Below, in pieces: positions 8,028-18,451 of a stretch of 64,000 nucleotides of DNA (the first letter of the stretch is position 1; every line of letters starts with the position of its first letter). Under the pieces are notes generated by a model. It saw nothing but the letters and a program-made list of their open reading frames with translations. It ran no database searches and was not told the DNA's origin. The position numbers were made by a program, and so were the translations under genes. The DNA lies in NCBI RefSeq assembly GCF_004146235.1, contig NZ_SELO01000022.1, positions 1-64,000 of the forward strand, in the 5' to 3' direction. This DNA comes from Tropicimonas sp. IMCC6043. Lineage in GTDB: Bacteria > Pseudomonadota > Alphaproteobacteria > Rhodobacterales > Rhodobacteraceae.

Positions 8028-9221
8028 ATGAACATCCATGAATACCAGGCGAAGGCTCTGCTTCGCGACTACGGCGCACCGGTCAGCGATGGCCGTGTCG
8101 TGCTGAGGGCCGAAGAGGCCAAGACCGCCGCGGGCGGGCTTGACGGGCCGCTCTGGGTGGTGAAGGCGCAGATCCATGCCGGCGGCCGCGGCAAGGGCTC
8201 CTTCAAGGAGACCGATGCGGGCGAGATGGGCGGCGTTCGGCTCGCCAAGTCCGTCGAGGAGGCCGCTGACGAGGCCCGCAAGATGCTCGGCCGCACTCTG
8301 GTCACTCACCAGACCGGCCCGGCGGGCAAACAGGTCAACCGCATCTATATCGAGGACGGCTCCGGCATCTCGCGCGAACTCTACCTCGCGCTGCTGATCG
8401 ACCGCTCCACCTCCCGCGTCTCCTTCGTCTGCTCGACCGAGGGCGGGATGGATATCGAGGAAGTTGCTGCCTCGACGCCGGAAAAGATCCTGTCCTTCCC
8501 GGTCGATCCCGCGACCGGCTACCAGGCATTCCACGGCCGCCGCATCGCCTTCATGCTGGGCCTCGAGGGCGGCCAGGTGAAGCAATGCGTCAAGCTCATG
8601 GGGATCCTCTACAAGCTGTTCATCGACAAGGACATGGACATGCTCGAGATCAACCCGCTGATCGTCACGGACGGCGGTGATCTCAAGTGCCTCGACGCCA
8701 AGGTCGGTTTCGACGGCAACGCGATCTACCGCCATCCCGATATCGCTGCCCTGCGCGACGAGTCGGAGGAGGACCCGAAGGAGCTCGAAGCGTCCAAGTT
8801 CGACCTCAACTACATCGCGCTCGACGGCGAGATCGGCTGCATGGTGAACGGCGCGGGCCTCGCCATGGCGACGATGGACATCATCAAGCTCTATGGCGCG
8901 GAGCCGGCGAACTTCCTCGATGTCGGCGGCGGCGCCACCAAGGAGAAGGTCACCGAAGCCTTCAAGATCATCACCTCGGACCCGAATGTGAAGGGCATCC
9001 TGGTCAACATCTTCGGCGGTATCATGCGCTGCGACATCATCGCCGACGGCGTGATCGCCGCGGTGAAGGAGGTCGGCCTCGAGGTTCCGCTGGTGGTGCG
9101 GCTCGAGGGCACCAATGTGGAGAAGGGCAAGGAGATCATCGCGAATTCCGGCCTGAACGTGATCGCCGCGGACAATCTAAGCGACGGTGCCGAGAAGATC
9201 GTCAAGGCGGTGAAGGGGTAA
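8028..9221 (+). CDS. sucC: Succinyl-CoA synthetase beta subunit
   Basis: The 397-residue protein converts succinyl-CoA to succinate with nucleoside triphosphate formation, together with SucD. The opening [19 protein letters not shown] is the family start and fixes ATG 8028; the upstream in-frame ATG at 7953 is not used by the family. An ATP-grasp domain covers the N-terminal half ([20 protein letters not shown]), and the C-terminal CoA-ligase domain has [18 protein letters not shown] and [12 protein letters not shown]. First gene of sucC-sucD-sucA-sucB-STAS-lpd, controlled from the operator-rich region upstream. Confidence 0.97.
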   Translation: MNIHEYQAKALLRDYGAPVSDGRVVLRAEEAKTAAGGLDGPLWVVKAQIHAGGRGKGSFKETDAGEMGGVRLAKSVEEAADEARKMLGRTLVTHQTGPAGKQVNRIYIEDGSGISRELYLALLIDRSTSRVSFVCSTEGGMDIEEVAASTPEKILSFPVDPATGYQAFHGRRIAFMLGLEGGQVKQCVKLMGILYKLFIDKDMDMLEINPLIVTDGGDLKCLDAKVGFDGNAIYRHPDIAALRDESEEDPKELEASKFDLNYIALDGEIGCMVNGAGLAMATMDIIKLYGAEPANFLDVGGGATKEKVTEAFKIITSDPNVKGILVNIFGGIMRCDIIADGVIAAVKEVGLEVPLVVRLEGTNVEKGKEIIANSGLNVIAADNLSDGAEKIVKAVKG

Positions 9222-9228
9222 TTGGACA

Positions 9229-10110
9229 ATGGCTATTCTCGTTGACAAGAACACCAAGGTGATCTGCCAGGGCCTCACCGGCTCGCAGGGCACCTTCCAC
9301 TCGGAACAGGCCATTGCCTATGGCACCAAGATGGTCGGCGGCGTGACGCCGGGCAAAGGCGGCCAGGAGCATCTCGGTCTGCCGGTCTTCAACTCGGTGC
9401 ACGAGGCCCGCGCGGTGACCGGGGCGAATGCGAGCGTGATCTACGTGCCGCCGCCCTTTGCCGCGGACTCGATCCTCGAGGCGATCGACGCCGGGATGGA
9501 GCTCATCGTCTGCATCACCGAGGGCATCCCGGTGCTCGACATGATGAAGGTCAAGCGCGCGCTGATCGACAGCAAGTCGCGGCTCATCGGCCCGAACTGC
9601 CCGGGCGTCATCACGCCGGATGCCTGCAAGATCGGCATCATGCCGGGCCATATCCACAAGCGCGGCTCTGTGGGCGTCGTCTCCCGCTCCGGCACGCTGA
9701 CCTACGAGGCGGTCAAGCAGACCTCGGACAGCGGCCTTGGCCAGTCGACGGCAGTCGGCATCGGCGGCGACCCGATCAAGGGCACCGAGCATATCGACGT
9801 GCTCGACATGTTCCTCGATGACGACGAGACCCAGGCGATCATCATGATCGGCGAGATCGGTGGGTCCGCCGAGGAGGAAGCGGCCGAGTTCCTCGCCGAA
9901 CAGCGCAAGAAGGGCCGCTGGAAGCCGACCGCTGGCTTCATCGCCGGCCGCACCGCGCCTCCGGGCCGCCGCATGGGCCATGCCGGCGCCATCGTCGCCG
10001 GTGGCAAGGGCGGCGCCGAGGACAAGATCGAGGCCATGCAATCGGCCGGAATCGTCGTCGCCGACAGCCCCGCCGCGCTCGGCGAGGCGGTGCTGAAGGC
10101 GATCGGCTGA
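9229..10110 (+). CDS. sucD: Succinyl-CoA synthetase alpha subunit
   Basis: The 293-residue subunit carries the CoA-binding Rossmann domain ([18 protein letters not shown]) and the phosphorylated histidine in the C-terminal region [15 protein letters not shown] (GHAGA motif). [14 protein letters not shown] and [16 protein letters not shown] are family blocks. It starts 7 bp after sucC with a normal binding site. It is separated from sucA by 178 bp holding a strong hairpin, which may set the ratio of the two enzyme complexes. Confidence 0.97.
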   Translation: MAILVDKNTKVICQGLTGSQGTFHSEQAIAYGTKMVGGVTPGKGGQEHLGLPVFNSVHEARAVTGANASVIYVPPPFAADSILEAIDAGMELIVCITEGIPVLDMMKVKRALIDSKSRLIGPNCPGVITPDACKIGIMPGHIHKRGSVGVVSRSGTLTYEAVKQTSDSGLGQSTAVGIGGDPIKGTEHIDVLDMFLDDDETQAIIMIGEIGGSAEEEAAEFLAEQRKKGRWKPTAGFIAGRTAPPGRRMGHAGAIVAGGKGGAEDKIEAMQSAGIVVADSPAALGEAVLKAIG

Positions 10111-10191
10111 ACCGCCGCAGTCCGGGGAGGGGATCGACAGATGCGATACGCGCGAACAGGCATCCGCCGGTTCTTCCCCGGGCCGTCATTT

Positions 10192-10216
10192 CCCGGGCCG
10201 CTTCCAGCGGCCCGGG
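10192..10216 (+). terminator. 10-bp hairpin between sucD and sucA
   Basis: CCCGGGCCGC (10192-10201) pairs perfectly with GCGGCCCGGG (10207-10216) over a TTCCA loop, followed by TTTC. The short T-run suggests a weak or partial terminator, or an RNA-processing/stability element, rather than a full stop, because sucA follows in the same direction. Confidence 0.55.
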
Positions 10217-10288
10217 TTTCGGTCTGAAGGCGGCCAGCGCCGCCGACCACATCAAGTCCGATATCAACGAGAGCGCCAAGGACTCGCC

Positions 10289-13243
10289 ATGACAGAACAC
10301 AGCCGCAACGACATCTTCCACGCATCGAGTTTCCTTCAGGGGCATAACGCCGAATACGTGGAGCAGCTCTATGCCCGCTACTCGAACGACCCGGCCTCGG
10401 TGGACGAGGGCTGGGCGGAGTTCTTCCGGCATCTGAACGATGACGAGCGGGACGTGCGGGCGGAGGCGCGCGGACCGTCCTGGGCGCGGACCGACAGCTT
10501 CATCGCCGACGAGTTGACCGCGGCGCTGACCGGCGAGTGGGCGGCCGAACCGGAGATCCGCGAGGCCGGCAAAAAGATCAGGGCGAAGGCGGAGGAGACG
10601 GGCGTCGAGGTTTCCGACGACCAGATCAAGCGCGCCGTGCTCGATTCGATCCGCGCGCTGATGATCATTCGCGCCTACCGGATCCGGGGCCATCTCGTCG
10701 CCGATCTCGACCCGCTTGGCATGCGCGAGCAGACGCCGCATCCCGAGCTCGACCCCGCCTCCTACGGCTTCACCGACGCCGACATGGACCGGCCGATTTT
10801 CATCGACAACGTGCTCGGCCTGCAGACGGCGACGATGCGCGAGATCCTCGCGATCGTGAAGCGGACCTATTGCGGCACCTTCGCGCTGCAATACATGCAT
10901 ATCTCGGATCCCGAACAGGCCGCCTGGCTCAAGGAGCGGATCGAGGGCTTCGGCAAGGAGATCGCCTTTACCCGCGAGGGACGCCGGGCGATCCTCAACA
11001 AGCTCGTGGAGGCCGAGGGCTTCGAGAAATTCCTGCATGTCAAATATATGGGTACGAAGCGCTTCGGCCTTGACGGCGGCGAGTCGCTCATCCCGGCGAT
11101 GGAGCAGATCGTCAAACGCGGCGGCGCGCTCGGCGTTACGGACGTGGTGATCGGCATGCCTCACCGCGGCCGGCTCTCAGTGCTCGCCAACGTGCTGATG
11201 AAGCCTTACCGCGCGATCTTCAACGAGTTCCAGGGCGGTTCGTTCAAGCCCGAGGACGTGGACGGCTCGGGCGACGTGAAATACCACCTTGGTGCCTCGG
11301 CGGACCGCGAGTTCGACGGCAACACGGTCCACCTGTCGCTGACCGCCAACCCCTCGCATCTCGAGGCGGTGAACCCGGTGGTGCTCGGCAAGGCGCGCGC
11401 CAAGCAGGACCAGAACAACGACCACGATCGCACCAGCGTGATCCCGATCCTGCTGCACGGCGATGCCGCCTTTGCGGGCCAGGGCGTGGTGGCCGAGTGC
11501 TTCGGTCTCTCGGGGCTGAAGGGCCACCGGACGGGCGGCACCATCCACCTCGTGGTCAACAACCAGATCGGCTTTACCACCGCGCCGCATTTCTCGCGCT
11601 CCTCGCCCTATCCGACTGACATCGCGCTGATGGTCGAGGCGCCGATCTTCCACGTGAACGGGGACGATCCGGAAGCGGTGGTCCACGCCGCCAAGGTGGC
11701 GACCGAGTATCGGCAGAAGTTCCACAAGGACGTCGTCATCGACATCTTCTGCTACCGGCGCTTCGGGCATAACGAGGGCGACGAGCCCATGTTCACCAAC
11801 CCGATCATGTACAACCGGATCAAGAAGCATAAGACGACGCTGGCGCTCTACACCGAACGGCTGGTGGACGACGGGCTGATCCCCGAAGGCGAGATCGAGG
11901 ACATGAAGGCCGCCTTCCAGTCGAAGCTCAACGACGAGTTCGAGGCCGGCAAGGAGTTCAAGCCGAACAAGGCCGACTGGCTCGACGGCCGCTGGTCGCA
12001 TCTCGACCGCGAGGGCGACAGCTACCAGCGTGGCGAGACGGCGATCCCCGAGGAGACCTTTGACCAGGTCGGCCGGGCGCTGACAACGGCGCCCGATGGG
12101 TTCCCGCTGCACAAGACCGTCGGGCGGCTGCTCGACGCCAAGAGGCAGATGTTCGAGACGGGCCAGGGCTTCGACTGGGCGACCGGCGAGGCGCTCGCTT
12201 TCGGCTCGCTCCTGACCGAGGGGTACCCTGTGCGGCTGGCGGGGCAGGATTCCACCCGCGGCACCTTCAGCCAGCGCCATTCCGGCTTCGTCAACCAGGA
12301 GAACGAGGAGCGCTACTACCCGCTCAACCATATCCGGGAGGGGCAGGCGAGCTACGAGGTCATCGATTCGATGCTCTCCGAATATGCCGTGCTCGGGTTC
12401 GAATACGGCTACTCGCTGGCCGAGCCCAACGCGCTCACGCTCTGGGAAGCGCAGTTCGGCGACTTTGCCAACGGCGCGCAGATCATGTTCGACCAGTTCA
12501 TCTCCTCCGGCGAGAGCAAGTGGCTCCGGATGTCCGGCCTCGTCATGCTGATGCCGCATGGCTTCGAAGGGCAGGGGCCGGAGCACAGCTCGGCGCGGCT
12601 CGAGCGCTGGCTGCAACTCTGCGGTTCGGACAACTGGATCGTCGCCAACTGCTCGACGCCGGCGAACTATTTCCACATCCTGCGCCGCCAGCTCCACCGC
12701 TCCTTCCGCAAGCCGCTGGTGCTGATGACGCCGAAATCGCTGTTGCGCCACAAGTTCTGCGTCTCGGGCCGGGAGGATTTCACGACCGGGTCCTCCTTCC
12801 ACCGCGTCCTCTGGGACGATGCCCAGAAGGGCAATTCGGACACCGAGCTCAAGCCGGACAGCGAAATCAAGCGCGTCGTCATGTGTTCGGGCAAGGTCTA
12901 TTTCGACCTGCTGGAGGAACGCGACGCCCGCGGCATCGACGACGTCTACCTCCTCCGCATCGAGCAGTTCTATCCCTTCCCGGCGATCTCGCTGGTCAAG
13001 GAACTCGAGCGCTTCAAGGGTGCGGAGATGGTCTGGTGCCAGGAAGAGCCCAAGAACCAGGGCGCCTGGACCTTCATCGAGCCGAATATCGAATGGGTGC
13101 TTACCCGGATCGGTGCGAAACACAGCCGTCCGTCCTATGTCGGTCGCGCGGCCTCGGCCTCGCCGGCCACCGGACTGGCGAGCCAACACAAAGCACAGCA
13201 AGCGGCGCTCGTCGACGAAGCGCTGACCACGGAAGGGAAGTGA
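10289..13243 (+). CDS. sucA: 2-oxoglutarate dehydrogenase E1 component
   Basis: The 984-residue thiamine-diphosphate enzyme decarboxylates 2-oxoglutarate and passes the succinyl group to lipoyl-SucB. The N-terminal segment [17 protein letters not shown] is the E2-binding region of this family. Core blocks include [24 protein letters not shown] [45 protein letters not shown] and FGHNEGDEP for cofactor binding, and [13 protein letters not shown] in the pyrimidine domain. Normal length for the family. ATG 10289 follows AAGGA. sucB begins 4 bp after the stop. Confidence 0.97.
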   Translation: MTEHSRNDIFHASSFLQGHNAEYVEQLYARYSNDPASVDEGWAEFFRHLNDDERDVRAEARGPSWARTDSFIADELTAALTGEWAAEPEIREAGKKIRAKAEETGVEVSDDQIKRAVLDSIRALMIIRAYRIRGHLVADLDPLGMREQTPHPELDPASYGFTDADMDRPIFIDNVLGLQTATMREILAIVKRTYCGTFALQYMHISDPEQAAWLKERIEGFGKEIAFTREGRRAILNKLVEAEGFEKFLHVKYMGTKRFGLDGGESLIPAMEQIVKRGGALGVTDVVIGMPHRGRLSVLANVLMKPYRAIFNEFQGGSFKPEDVDGSGDVKYHLGASADREFDGNTVHLSLTANPSHLEAVNPVVLGKARAKQDQNNDHDRTSVIPILLHGDAAFAGQGVVAECFGLSGLKGHRTGGTIHLVVNNQIGFTTAPHFSRSSPYPTDIALMVEAPIFHVNGDDPEAVVHAAKVATEYRQKFHKDVVIDIFCYRRFGHNEGDEPMFTNPIMYNRIKKHKTTLALYTERLVDDGLIPEGEIEDMKAAFQSKLNDEFEAGKEFKPNKADWLDGRWSHLDREGDSYQRGETAIPEETFDQVGRALTTAPDGFPLHKTVGRLLDAKRQMFETGQGFDWATGEALAFGSLLTEGYPVRLAGQDSTRGTFSQRHSGFVNQENEERYYPLNHIREGQASYEVIDSMLSEYAVLGFEYGYSLAEPNALTLWEAQFGDFANGAQIMFDQFISSGESKWLRMSGLVMLMPHGFEGQGPEHSSARLERWLQLCGSDNWIVANCSTPANYFHILRRQLHRSFRKPLVLMTPKSLLRHKFCVSGREDFTTGSSFHRVLWDDAQKGNSDTELKPDSEIKRVVMCSGKVYFDLLEERDARGIDDVYLLRIEQFYPFPAISLVKELERFKGAEMVWCQEEPKNQGAWTFIEPNIEWVLTRIGAKHSRPSYVGRAASASPATGLASQHKAQQAALVDEALTTEGK

Positions 13244-13247
13244 AAAC

Positions 13248-14762
13248 ATGTCCATTGAAGTCCGCGTGCCCACCCTGGGCGAAAGCGTCACCGAGGCAAC
13301 CGTCGCAACCTGGTTCAAGAAACCCGGTGATTCCGTGGCCGTCGACGAGATGCTGTGCGAGCTGGAAACCGACAAGGTGACGGTGGAGGTTCCCGCGCCG
13401 TCCGCCGGCGTGCTCGGCGAGATCGTCGCCGGCGAGGGCGAGACGGTCGGTGTCGATGCGCTCCTGGCGACGCTCGAGGCCGGCGACGGCGCTGCGGCGG
13501 ACAAGGAGGCGAAACCGGCCGATACGGCCGACGCGCCTGCCGAGGCGTCGGAAGATGGCGACGGCTCGACTGTCGACGTGATGGTTCCGACGCTCGGCGA
13601 GAGCGTCACCGAGGCGACCGTCTCGACCTGGTTCAAGAAGGTCGGTGACCGGGTCGCGCAGGACGAGATGCTGTGCGAGCTGGAGACCGACAAGGTTTCG
13701 GTCGAGGTTCCCGCGCCAGCGTCCGGTGTGCTGACCGAGATCCTTGCGCCCGAGGGAAGCACGGTCGAGGCGGCCGGCAAGCTCGCGGTCCTGACCTCCG
13801 GCGCAGGCGCTGCCGCGGCGCCGGCCTCCGCGCCCGCCGAAGCACCGGCCGCCGAAACGCCCGCCTCCTCCGGCAAGGATGTCGCGGATGCCCCGTCGGC
13901 CCGCAAGCTGATGGCCGAGAAGGGCCTCGACCCGGCCAAGGTCGATGGCTCGGGCCGCGACGGACGGGTGATGAAGGAAGATGTCATCGCCGCGCTCAAC
14001 AAGCCGGCCGATAAACCCGCCGCGCCGGCCGCCCCGCGTGCGCCCGTCCCGGCCGAGGACGCCGCGCGCGAAGAGCGGATCAAGATGACCCGGCTCCGGC
14101 AGACCATTGCCCGCCGCCTCAAGGACGCCCAGAACACGGCGGCGATCCTGACCACCTATAACGAGGTGGACATGACCGAGGTTATGGCGCTGCGCTCGCA
14201 GTACAAGGACGAGTTCGAGAAGCGCCACGGCGTCCGGCTCGGCTTCATGTCCTTCTTCACCAAGGCCTGCTGCGCCGCGCTGAAGGAAGTGCCGGAGGTC
14301 AATGCCGAGATCGACGGCGACGAGATCGTCTACAAGAATTTCGTCCACATGGGCATCGCCGCCGGCACGCCGCAGGGCCTCGTCGTCCCGGTGATCCGCG
14401 ATGTCGACGCGATGGGCTTTGCCGAGATCGAGGCCGCGATTGCCGAGAAGGGCCGCCGTGCCCGCGACGGCAAGCTCTCGATGGCCGAGATGCAGGGCGG
14501 CACCTTCACGATCTCCAACGGCGGCGTCTACGGCTCGCTGATGTCCTCGCCGATCCTTAACCCGCCGCAATCGGGCATCCTCGGCATGCACAAGATCCAG
14601 CAGCGACCGATGGTGGTGAACGGCGAGATCGTCGTCCGGCCGATGATGTATCTGGCGCTGAGCTACGATCACCGCGTCGTTGACGGCAAGGGCGCGGTGA
14701 CCTTCCTCGTGAAGGTTAAGGAAGCGCTTGAGGATCCGCGGCGCCTGCTGATGGATCTGTGA
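13248..14762 (+). CDS. sucB: 2-oxoglutarate dehydrogenase E2 component with two lipoyl domains
   Basis: The 504-residue dihydrolipoamide succinyltransferase carries two near-identical N-terminal lipoyl domains, about residues 3-77 and 105-180, each with the lipoylated lysine in CELETDKV. An Ala/Pro-rich linker follows, then a peripheral-subunit-binding domain ([12 protein letters not shown]), another linker, and the catalytic domain with the active-site [14 protein letters not shown]. Enterobacterial SucB has one lipoyl domain, so this protein is about 100 residues longer. The duplicated domains also show as a DNA repeat within 13254-13790. Confidence 0.97.
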   Translation: MSIEVRVPTLGESVTEATVATWFKKPGDSVAVDEMLCELETDKVTVEVPAPSAGVLGEIVAGEGETVGVDALLATLEAGDGAAADKEAKPADTADAPAEASEDGDGSTVDVMVPTLGESVTEATVSTWFKKVGDRVAQDEMLCELETDKVSVEVPAPASGVLTEILAPEGSTVEAAGKLAVLTSGAGAAAAPASAPAEAPAAETPASSGKDVADAPSARKLMAEKGLDPAKVDGSGRDGRVMKEDVIAALNKPADKPAAPAAPRAPVPAEDAAREERIKMTRLRQTIARRLKDAQNTAAILTTYNEVDMTEVMALRSQYKDEFEKRHGVRLGFMSFFTKACCAALKEVPEVNAEIDGDEIVYKNFVHMGIAAGTPQGLVVPVIRDVDAMGFAEIEAAIAEKGRRARDGKLSMAEMQGGTFTISNGGVYGSLMSSPILNPPQSGILGMHKIQQRPMVVNGEIVVRPMMYLALSYDHRVVDGKGAVTFLVKVKEALEDPRRLLMDL

Positions 14763-14840
14763 CCTGCGCAGCCGCGGACGCGCACCGGCGGGCCCGCGGC
14801 TGCTCGGAAACCTGGTCGAGCGACGTTGAGGAGGACCACC

Positions 14841-15566
14841 TTGATTGAGCTGAAAATGTCTCCCGATCATCCGGTCATGGAGATCCACCTGAGCGGGGTT
14901 GTCACGTCCGACGACTACGCGGATGTGCTGGTCCCGGCCATCGAGAAAGCGCTGCAGGATCGGGAGCAGTTGCGGGTTCTCGTGCGGGTCGGCGAGGGAT
15001 TCGAACGCTACACGCTCGAGGCGATGGGGGCCGACGCCCGGCTGGGGCTCAAGCACTGGAACGGCTTCGACAGGATTGCCGTGGTTTCGGACACCGGCTG
15101 GCTGAACACGACCGTCCGGGCAGTTTCGATCTTCGTCAACTGCCCGGTCTCGGTCTTCGCGCTCGGCGAGGAAGATGCGGCGCGGCGCTGGCTCGTGGAA
15201 TCGCTCGGCAGCATCCACCAGACGGATCTCGGCGACGGCGTTCTGCATGTTCAGCTTCTCGGCCAGATCGACAGTGCCGTCTACGCGGCCGAGAGCGAGG
15301 ACCTTAACGCCTTCATCCGCGCCAACGAGCGGTTCCGGCTGCTGCTCGACCTGCGCGAGTTCGACGGTTGGCAGGGGCTCGGCGCGATCGGCGCGCATTT
15401 CAAGCTGGTTCGCGACCATCGCCATCTCGTGGACCGTGTCGCCATCGTTGGCGACAAGGCCTGGCAGGCGATCGGCCAGCGGATCGGGCGGCAGTTCATC
15501 GATGCGCCAGTGCATTACTTCCCGGCCAACGATTTCGACGGTGCCAAGGCCTGGCTCCTGGCGTGA
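14841..15566 (+). CDS. Duplicated SpoIIAA/STAS-like protein in the sucAB-lpd operon
   Basis: The ~241-residue soluble protein is built from two copies of a SpoIIAA-like (STAS_2) domain, about residues 5-115 and 125-240. Matching parts include the early strand-helix and WLNTTVRAVSIFVNCPV against AWQAIGQRIGRQFIDAPV. Such domains bind small molecules or proteins in other systems; no enzyme motif is visible. TTG 14841 is chosen because GAGGAGG sits 6 nt upstream; TTG 14826 would lie on that site. It lies 78 bp after sucB and 101 bp before lpd, so it is probably cotranscribed with the 2-oxoglutarate dehydrogenase genes. Confidence 0.7.
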   Translation: MIELKMSPDHPVMEIHLSGVVTSDDYADVLVPAIEKALQDREQLRVLVRVGEGFERYTLEAMGADARLGLKHWNGFDRIAVVSDTGWLNTTVRAVSIFVNCPVSVFALGEEDAARRWLVESLGSIHQTDLGDGVLHVQLLGQIDSAVYAAESEDLNAFIRANERFRLLLDLREFDGWQGLGAIGAHFKLVRDHRHLVDRVAIVGDKAWQAIGQRIGRQFIDAPVHYFPANDFDGAKAWLLA

Positions 15567-15667
15567 CCGCGCCGTGACATGAAACGCGATGCCGCCCGGA
15601 GACGGGCGAACCCGAGACAGGCGCGCTGCACATGGCGCAGCGCGACAGAAAAACGAAGGAGAGAAGA

Positions 15668-17062
15668 ATGGCAGAATATGATGTCATCGTGATCGGCGCC
15701 GGCCCTGGCGGATATGTCTGCGCCATCCGTTGCGCCCAGCTCGGGCTCAAGACCGCCTGCGTCGAGGGCCGCGAGACGCTTGGCGGCACCTGCCTCAATG
15801 TCGGCTGCATCCCCTCCAAGGCGCTGCTGCACGCCTCGCACATGCTGCACGAGGCGGAGCACAATTTCGAGGAAATGGGCATCAAGGCGGCCAAGCCGAA
15901 GGTCGAATGGGAGAAGATGCTCTCCTACAAGGACGGCGTGATCGCCGCCAATACCAAGGGTGTGGAGTTCCTGTTCAAGAAGAACAAGATCGACTGGCTG
16001 AAGGGCTGGGGCTCGATTCCGGAGGCCGGCAAGGTCAAGGTCGGCGACGAGGTTCACACGGCCAAGCATATCGTGATCGCCTCCGGGTCCAAATCCGCCT
16101 CGATCCCGGGCGCGGAGGTGGAGATCGACGAGAAGATCGTCGTCACCTCGACCGGCGCACTGGAGCTGCCCAAGGTGCCGAAGAAGATGGTCGTGGTCGG
16201 CGGCGGCGTGATCGGGCTGGAGTTGGGTTCGGTCTACAGCCGGCTCGGCAGCGAGGTCACGGTGATCGAGTTCATGGACGGCGTGACCCCCGGCGCCGAT
16301 GCCGAGGTGGCGCGGACCTTCCAGCGGATTCTCGGCAAGCAGGGGATGGAGATCATCACCGGCGCTGCGGTCTCGAAGGTCGAGACGCTGAAGACCAAGG
16401 CCAAGGTGAGCTACAAGCTGCGCAAGGACGACAGCGAGCACCAGGTGGATGCGGATGTGGTCCTCGTCTCCACCGGCCGGCTGCCCTATACCGAGGGGCT
16501 CGGGCTCGACGGGCTTGGCGTGGAGCTGACCAAGCGCGGCCAGATCGCGGTCGATGCCGAATACCGGACCAACGTGCCGGGGCTCTATGCCATCGGCGAC
16601 GTGATTGAGGGACCGATGCTGGCGCACAAGGCCGAGGACGAGGGCGGCGCGCTCGCCGAGTTGCTTGCCGGGCAGAAGCCGCATATCGACTACAACCTGA
16701 TCCCCGGCGTGATCTACACCACGCCCGAGGTCGCCTCGGTCGGCGCGACGGAGGAGCAGTTGAAGGAGGCCGGCCGCGCCTACAAGGTCGGCAAGTTCTC
16801 CTTCATGGGCAATGGCCGTGCCAAGGCGATGATGCAGGCCGACGGTTTCGTCAAGATCCTCGCCGACAAGGAGACCGACCGCATCCTTGGCGCGCATATC
16901 CTCGGCCCCGCCGCCGGAGAGATGATCCACGAGATCTGCGTGGCGATGGAGTTCGGCGCCTCGGCCGAGGATCTCGCCCGGACCTGCCACGCCCACCCGA
17001 CCACCTCGGAAGCGGTGCGCGAGGCGGCGATGGCCTGTGGCGACGGACCGATCCACGCATGA
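15668..17062 (+). CDS. lpd: Dihydrolipoyl dehydrogenase (E3)
   Basis: The 464-residue FAD enzyme reoxidises dihydrolipoyl groups of E2 with NAD+. It has the FAD motif [13 protein letters not shown], the redox disulfide in [15 protein letters not shown], the NAD motif [19 protein letters not shown], the FAD-binding [20 protein letters not shown] and the C-terminal active-site [16 protein letters not shown] 15668 follows GAAGGAGAG. Last gene of the suc operon; a terminator follows at 17142-17165. Confidence 0.97.
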   Translation: MAEYDVIVIGAGPGGYVCAIRCAQLGLKTACVEGRETLGGTCLNVGCIPSKALLHASHMLHEAEHNFEEMGIKAAKPKVEWEKMLSYKDGVIAANTKGVEFLFKKNKIDWLKGWGSIPEAGKVKVGDEVHTAKHIVIASGSKSASIPGAEVEIDEKIVVTSTGALELPKVPKKMVVVGGGVIGLELGSVYSRLGSEVTVIEFMDGVTPGADAEVARTFQRILGKQGMEIITGAAVSKVETLKTKAKVSYKLRKDDSEHQVDADVVLVSTGRLPYTEGLGLDGLGVELTKRGQIAVDAEYRTNVPGLYAIGDVIEGPMLAHKAEDEGGALAELLAGQKPHIDYNLIPGVIYTTPEVASVGATEEQLKEAGRAYKVGKFSFMGNGRAKAMMQADGFVKILADKETDRILGAHILGPAAGEMIHEICVAMEFGASAEDLARTCHAHPTTSEAVREAAMACGDGPIHA

Positions 17063-17069
17063 CCTGACG

Positions 17070-17138
17070 GGGATGGGGGGCTTTCTACCCCCCGCGCGCC
17101 TCTGGCGCTCCCTCCTCGAGGATACTTCCGATCAGAAG
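17070..17138. repeat. Extragenic repeat element, copy A
   Basis: A G/C hairpin region (GGGGGG...CCCCCC, 17073-17095) is followed by CGAGGATA, a 12-nt variable part and GAAGAAG. The same order of parts, in reverse orientation, occurs at 45008-45062. It lies directly beyond lpd, ahead of the terminator. Two copies in 64 kb suggest a dispersed intergenic repeat of this genome. Confidence 0.5.
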
Positions 17139-17141
17139 AAG

Positions 17142-17165
17142 AGGGCCCCCTGGGGCCCTTTTTTA
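17142..17165 (+). terminator. Rho-independent terminator after lpd
   Basis: AGGGCCC pairs with GGGCCCT across a short loop, followed by six T residues. It ends the suc operon and faces the convergent prs gene. Confidence 0.85.
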
Positions 17166-17296
17166 GGTAGAGGACTGGACGCCGCGGCTGGCCGGAAGAG
17201 GGAACGCGGCGGTTCCGGGCCCCCTCGGCATAAGCGCCGAAGGCGGGCGGTCAGCCCGGATTTGGTGATTATCTGCGAGGGCGTGCGTGCCCCCGC

Positions 17297-18310
17297 TCAG
17301 TAGGTCCCCTCATAGATCGCCGCGAGCGAGTCGTGATCGAAGAGAGAGGACACCGAGGTGCCGTTCCAGATGTTCAGGATCGCCTGGGCAAAGACCGGTG
17401 CGGTCGGCACGATGCGGATGTTCTTGGCCTTCGCGATCTGCTCGGTCGCCTCGATGGAATCGGTGATGACGAGCGATTTCATCGAGGATTTGGTGATCCG
17501 GTCGACCGCCGGGCCGGAGAGCACGCCGTGGGTGATGTAGGAATGCACCTCCTTGGCGCCGTTCTCCAGAAGCACGTCTCCGGCCTTCACCAGCGTGCCG
17601 GCGGTGTCGCAGATGTCGTCGACGATGATGCAGGTCTGTCCTGTGACGTCGCCGATCACGGTCATCTCCGCCACTTCGCCGGCCTTCTCGCGGCGCTTGT
17701 CGACGATGGCGAGCGCGCAGCCGATCCGTTGGGCAAGCTCGCGCGCGCGGCCGACGCCGCCGACATCGGGGGAGACCACCGTAATCTTGTCCAGCTTCTT
17801 GCCGAACTTGTGCTTGATATCGAGCGCGAAGATCGGCGCGGCATAGAGGTTGTCCACGGGGATGTCGAAGAAGCCCTGGATCTGGGTGGCGTGAAGATCC
17901 ATGGTCAGGACCCGGTCGATGCCGGAGGCGGCGATCATGTTGGCCACCAGCTTGGCCGAGATGGGCGTGCGCGCCTTGGAGCGGCGATCCTGGCGGGCAT
18001 AGCCGAAATAGGGGATCACGCCGGTGATCCGCGCGGCCGAGGAGCGGCGCAGCGCGTCGGCCATGATGAGGAGTTCCATCAGGTTGTCATTGGCCGGGTG
18101 CGAGGTCGGCTGGAGGATGAACATGTCCTCGCCGCGGACGTTCTCGTAGACCTCGACGAAGATTTCCTGGTCGTTGAACCGTTCGACACGGGCATCGACG
18201 AGGCCAACCGACATGCCGCGGCTCATCGAGACGCGGCGCGAGATCGCATCGGCCAGCCTTCGGTTGGCGTTTCCGGAGATCAGCTTGGGCTGGCTCTGGT
18301 GAGGATTCAT
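17297..18310 (-). CDS. prs: Ribose-phosphate pyrophosphokinase (PRPP synthetase)
   Basis: The 337-residue enzyme makes PRPP from ribose 5-phosphate and ATP for nucleotide, histidine and tryptophan synthesis. Family blocks: [21 protein letters not shown] near residue 45, [18 protein letters not shown] (ATP site), the flexible-loop [24 protein letters not shown], and the PRPP loop [14 protein letters not shown]. Slightly longer than the E. coli enzyme, as in other Rhodobacterales. It is convergent with the suc operon. Confidence 0.96.
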   Translation of the reverse strand: MNPHQSQPKLISGNANRRLADAISRRVSMSRGMSVGLVDARVERFNDQEIFVEVYENVRGEDMFILQPTSHPANDNLMELLIMADALRRSSAARITGVIPYFGYARQDRRSKARTPISAKLVANMIAASGIDRVLTMDLHATQIQGFFDIPVDNLYAAPIFALDIKHKFGKKLDKITVVSPDVGGVGRARELAQRIGCALAIVDKRREKAGEVAEMTVIGDVTGQTCIIVDDICDTAGTLVKAGDVLLENGAKEVHSYITHGVLSGPAVDRITKSSMKSLVITDSIEATEQIAKAKNIRIVPTAPVFAQAILNIWNGTSVSSLFDHDSLAAIYEGTY

Positions 18311-18451
18311 GGGCGGGCTCCGGGATAGCGGATTCGTGACGGGGATGTGACGCTGTTGCCCTAGCGCACGGGAGGTCGAATGGAAACATGTCGCGAGCGT
18401 CGCGGCGGCCGCCTGTTGCGCCGAGATGCGCCGCGACGCGCCCGCGGAGGC

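Noticed and set aside
11177..14155. 992-residue open frame antisense to sucA/sucB
   Set aside because: It is a GC-rich shadow of strongly supported genes and contains no recognisable domain; other long antisense frames (for example 5813-7675, 13101-15515, 43791-46097) were dropped for the same reason.
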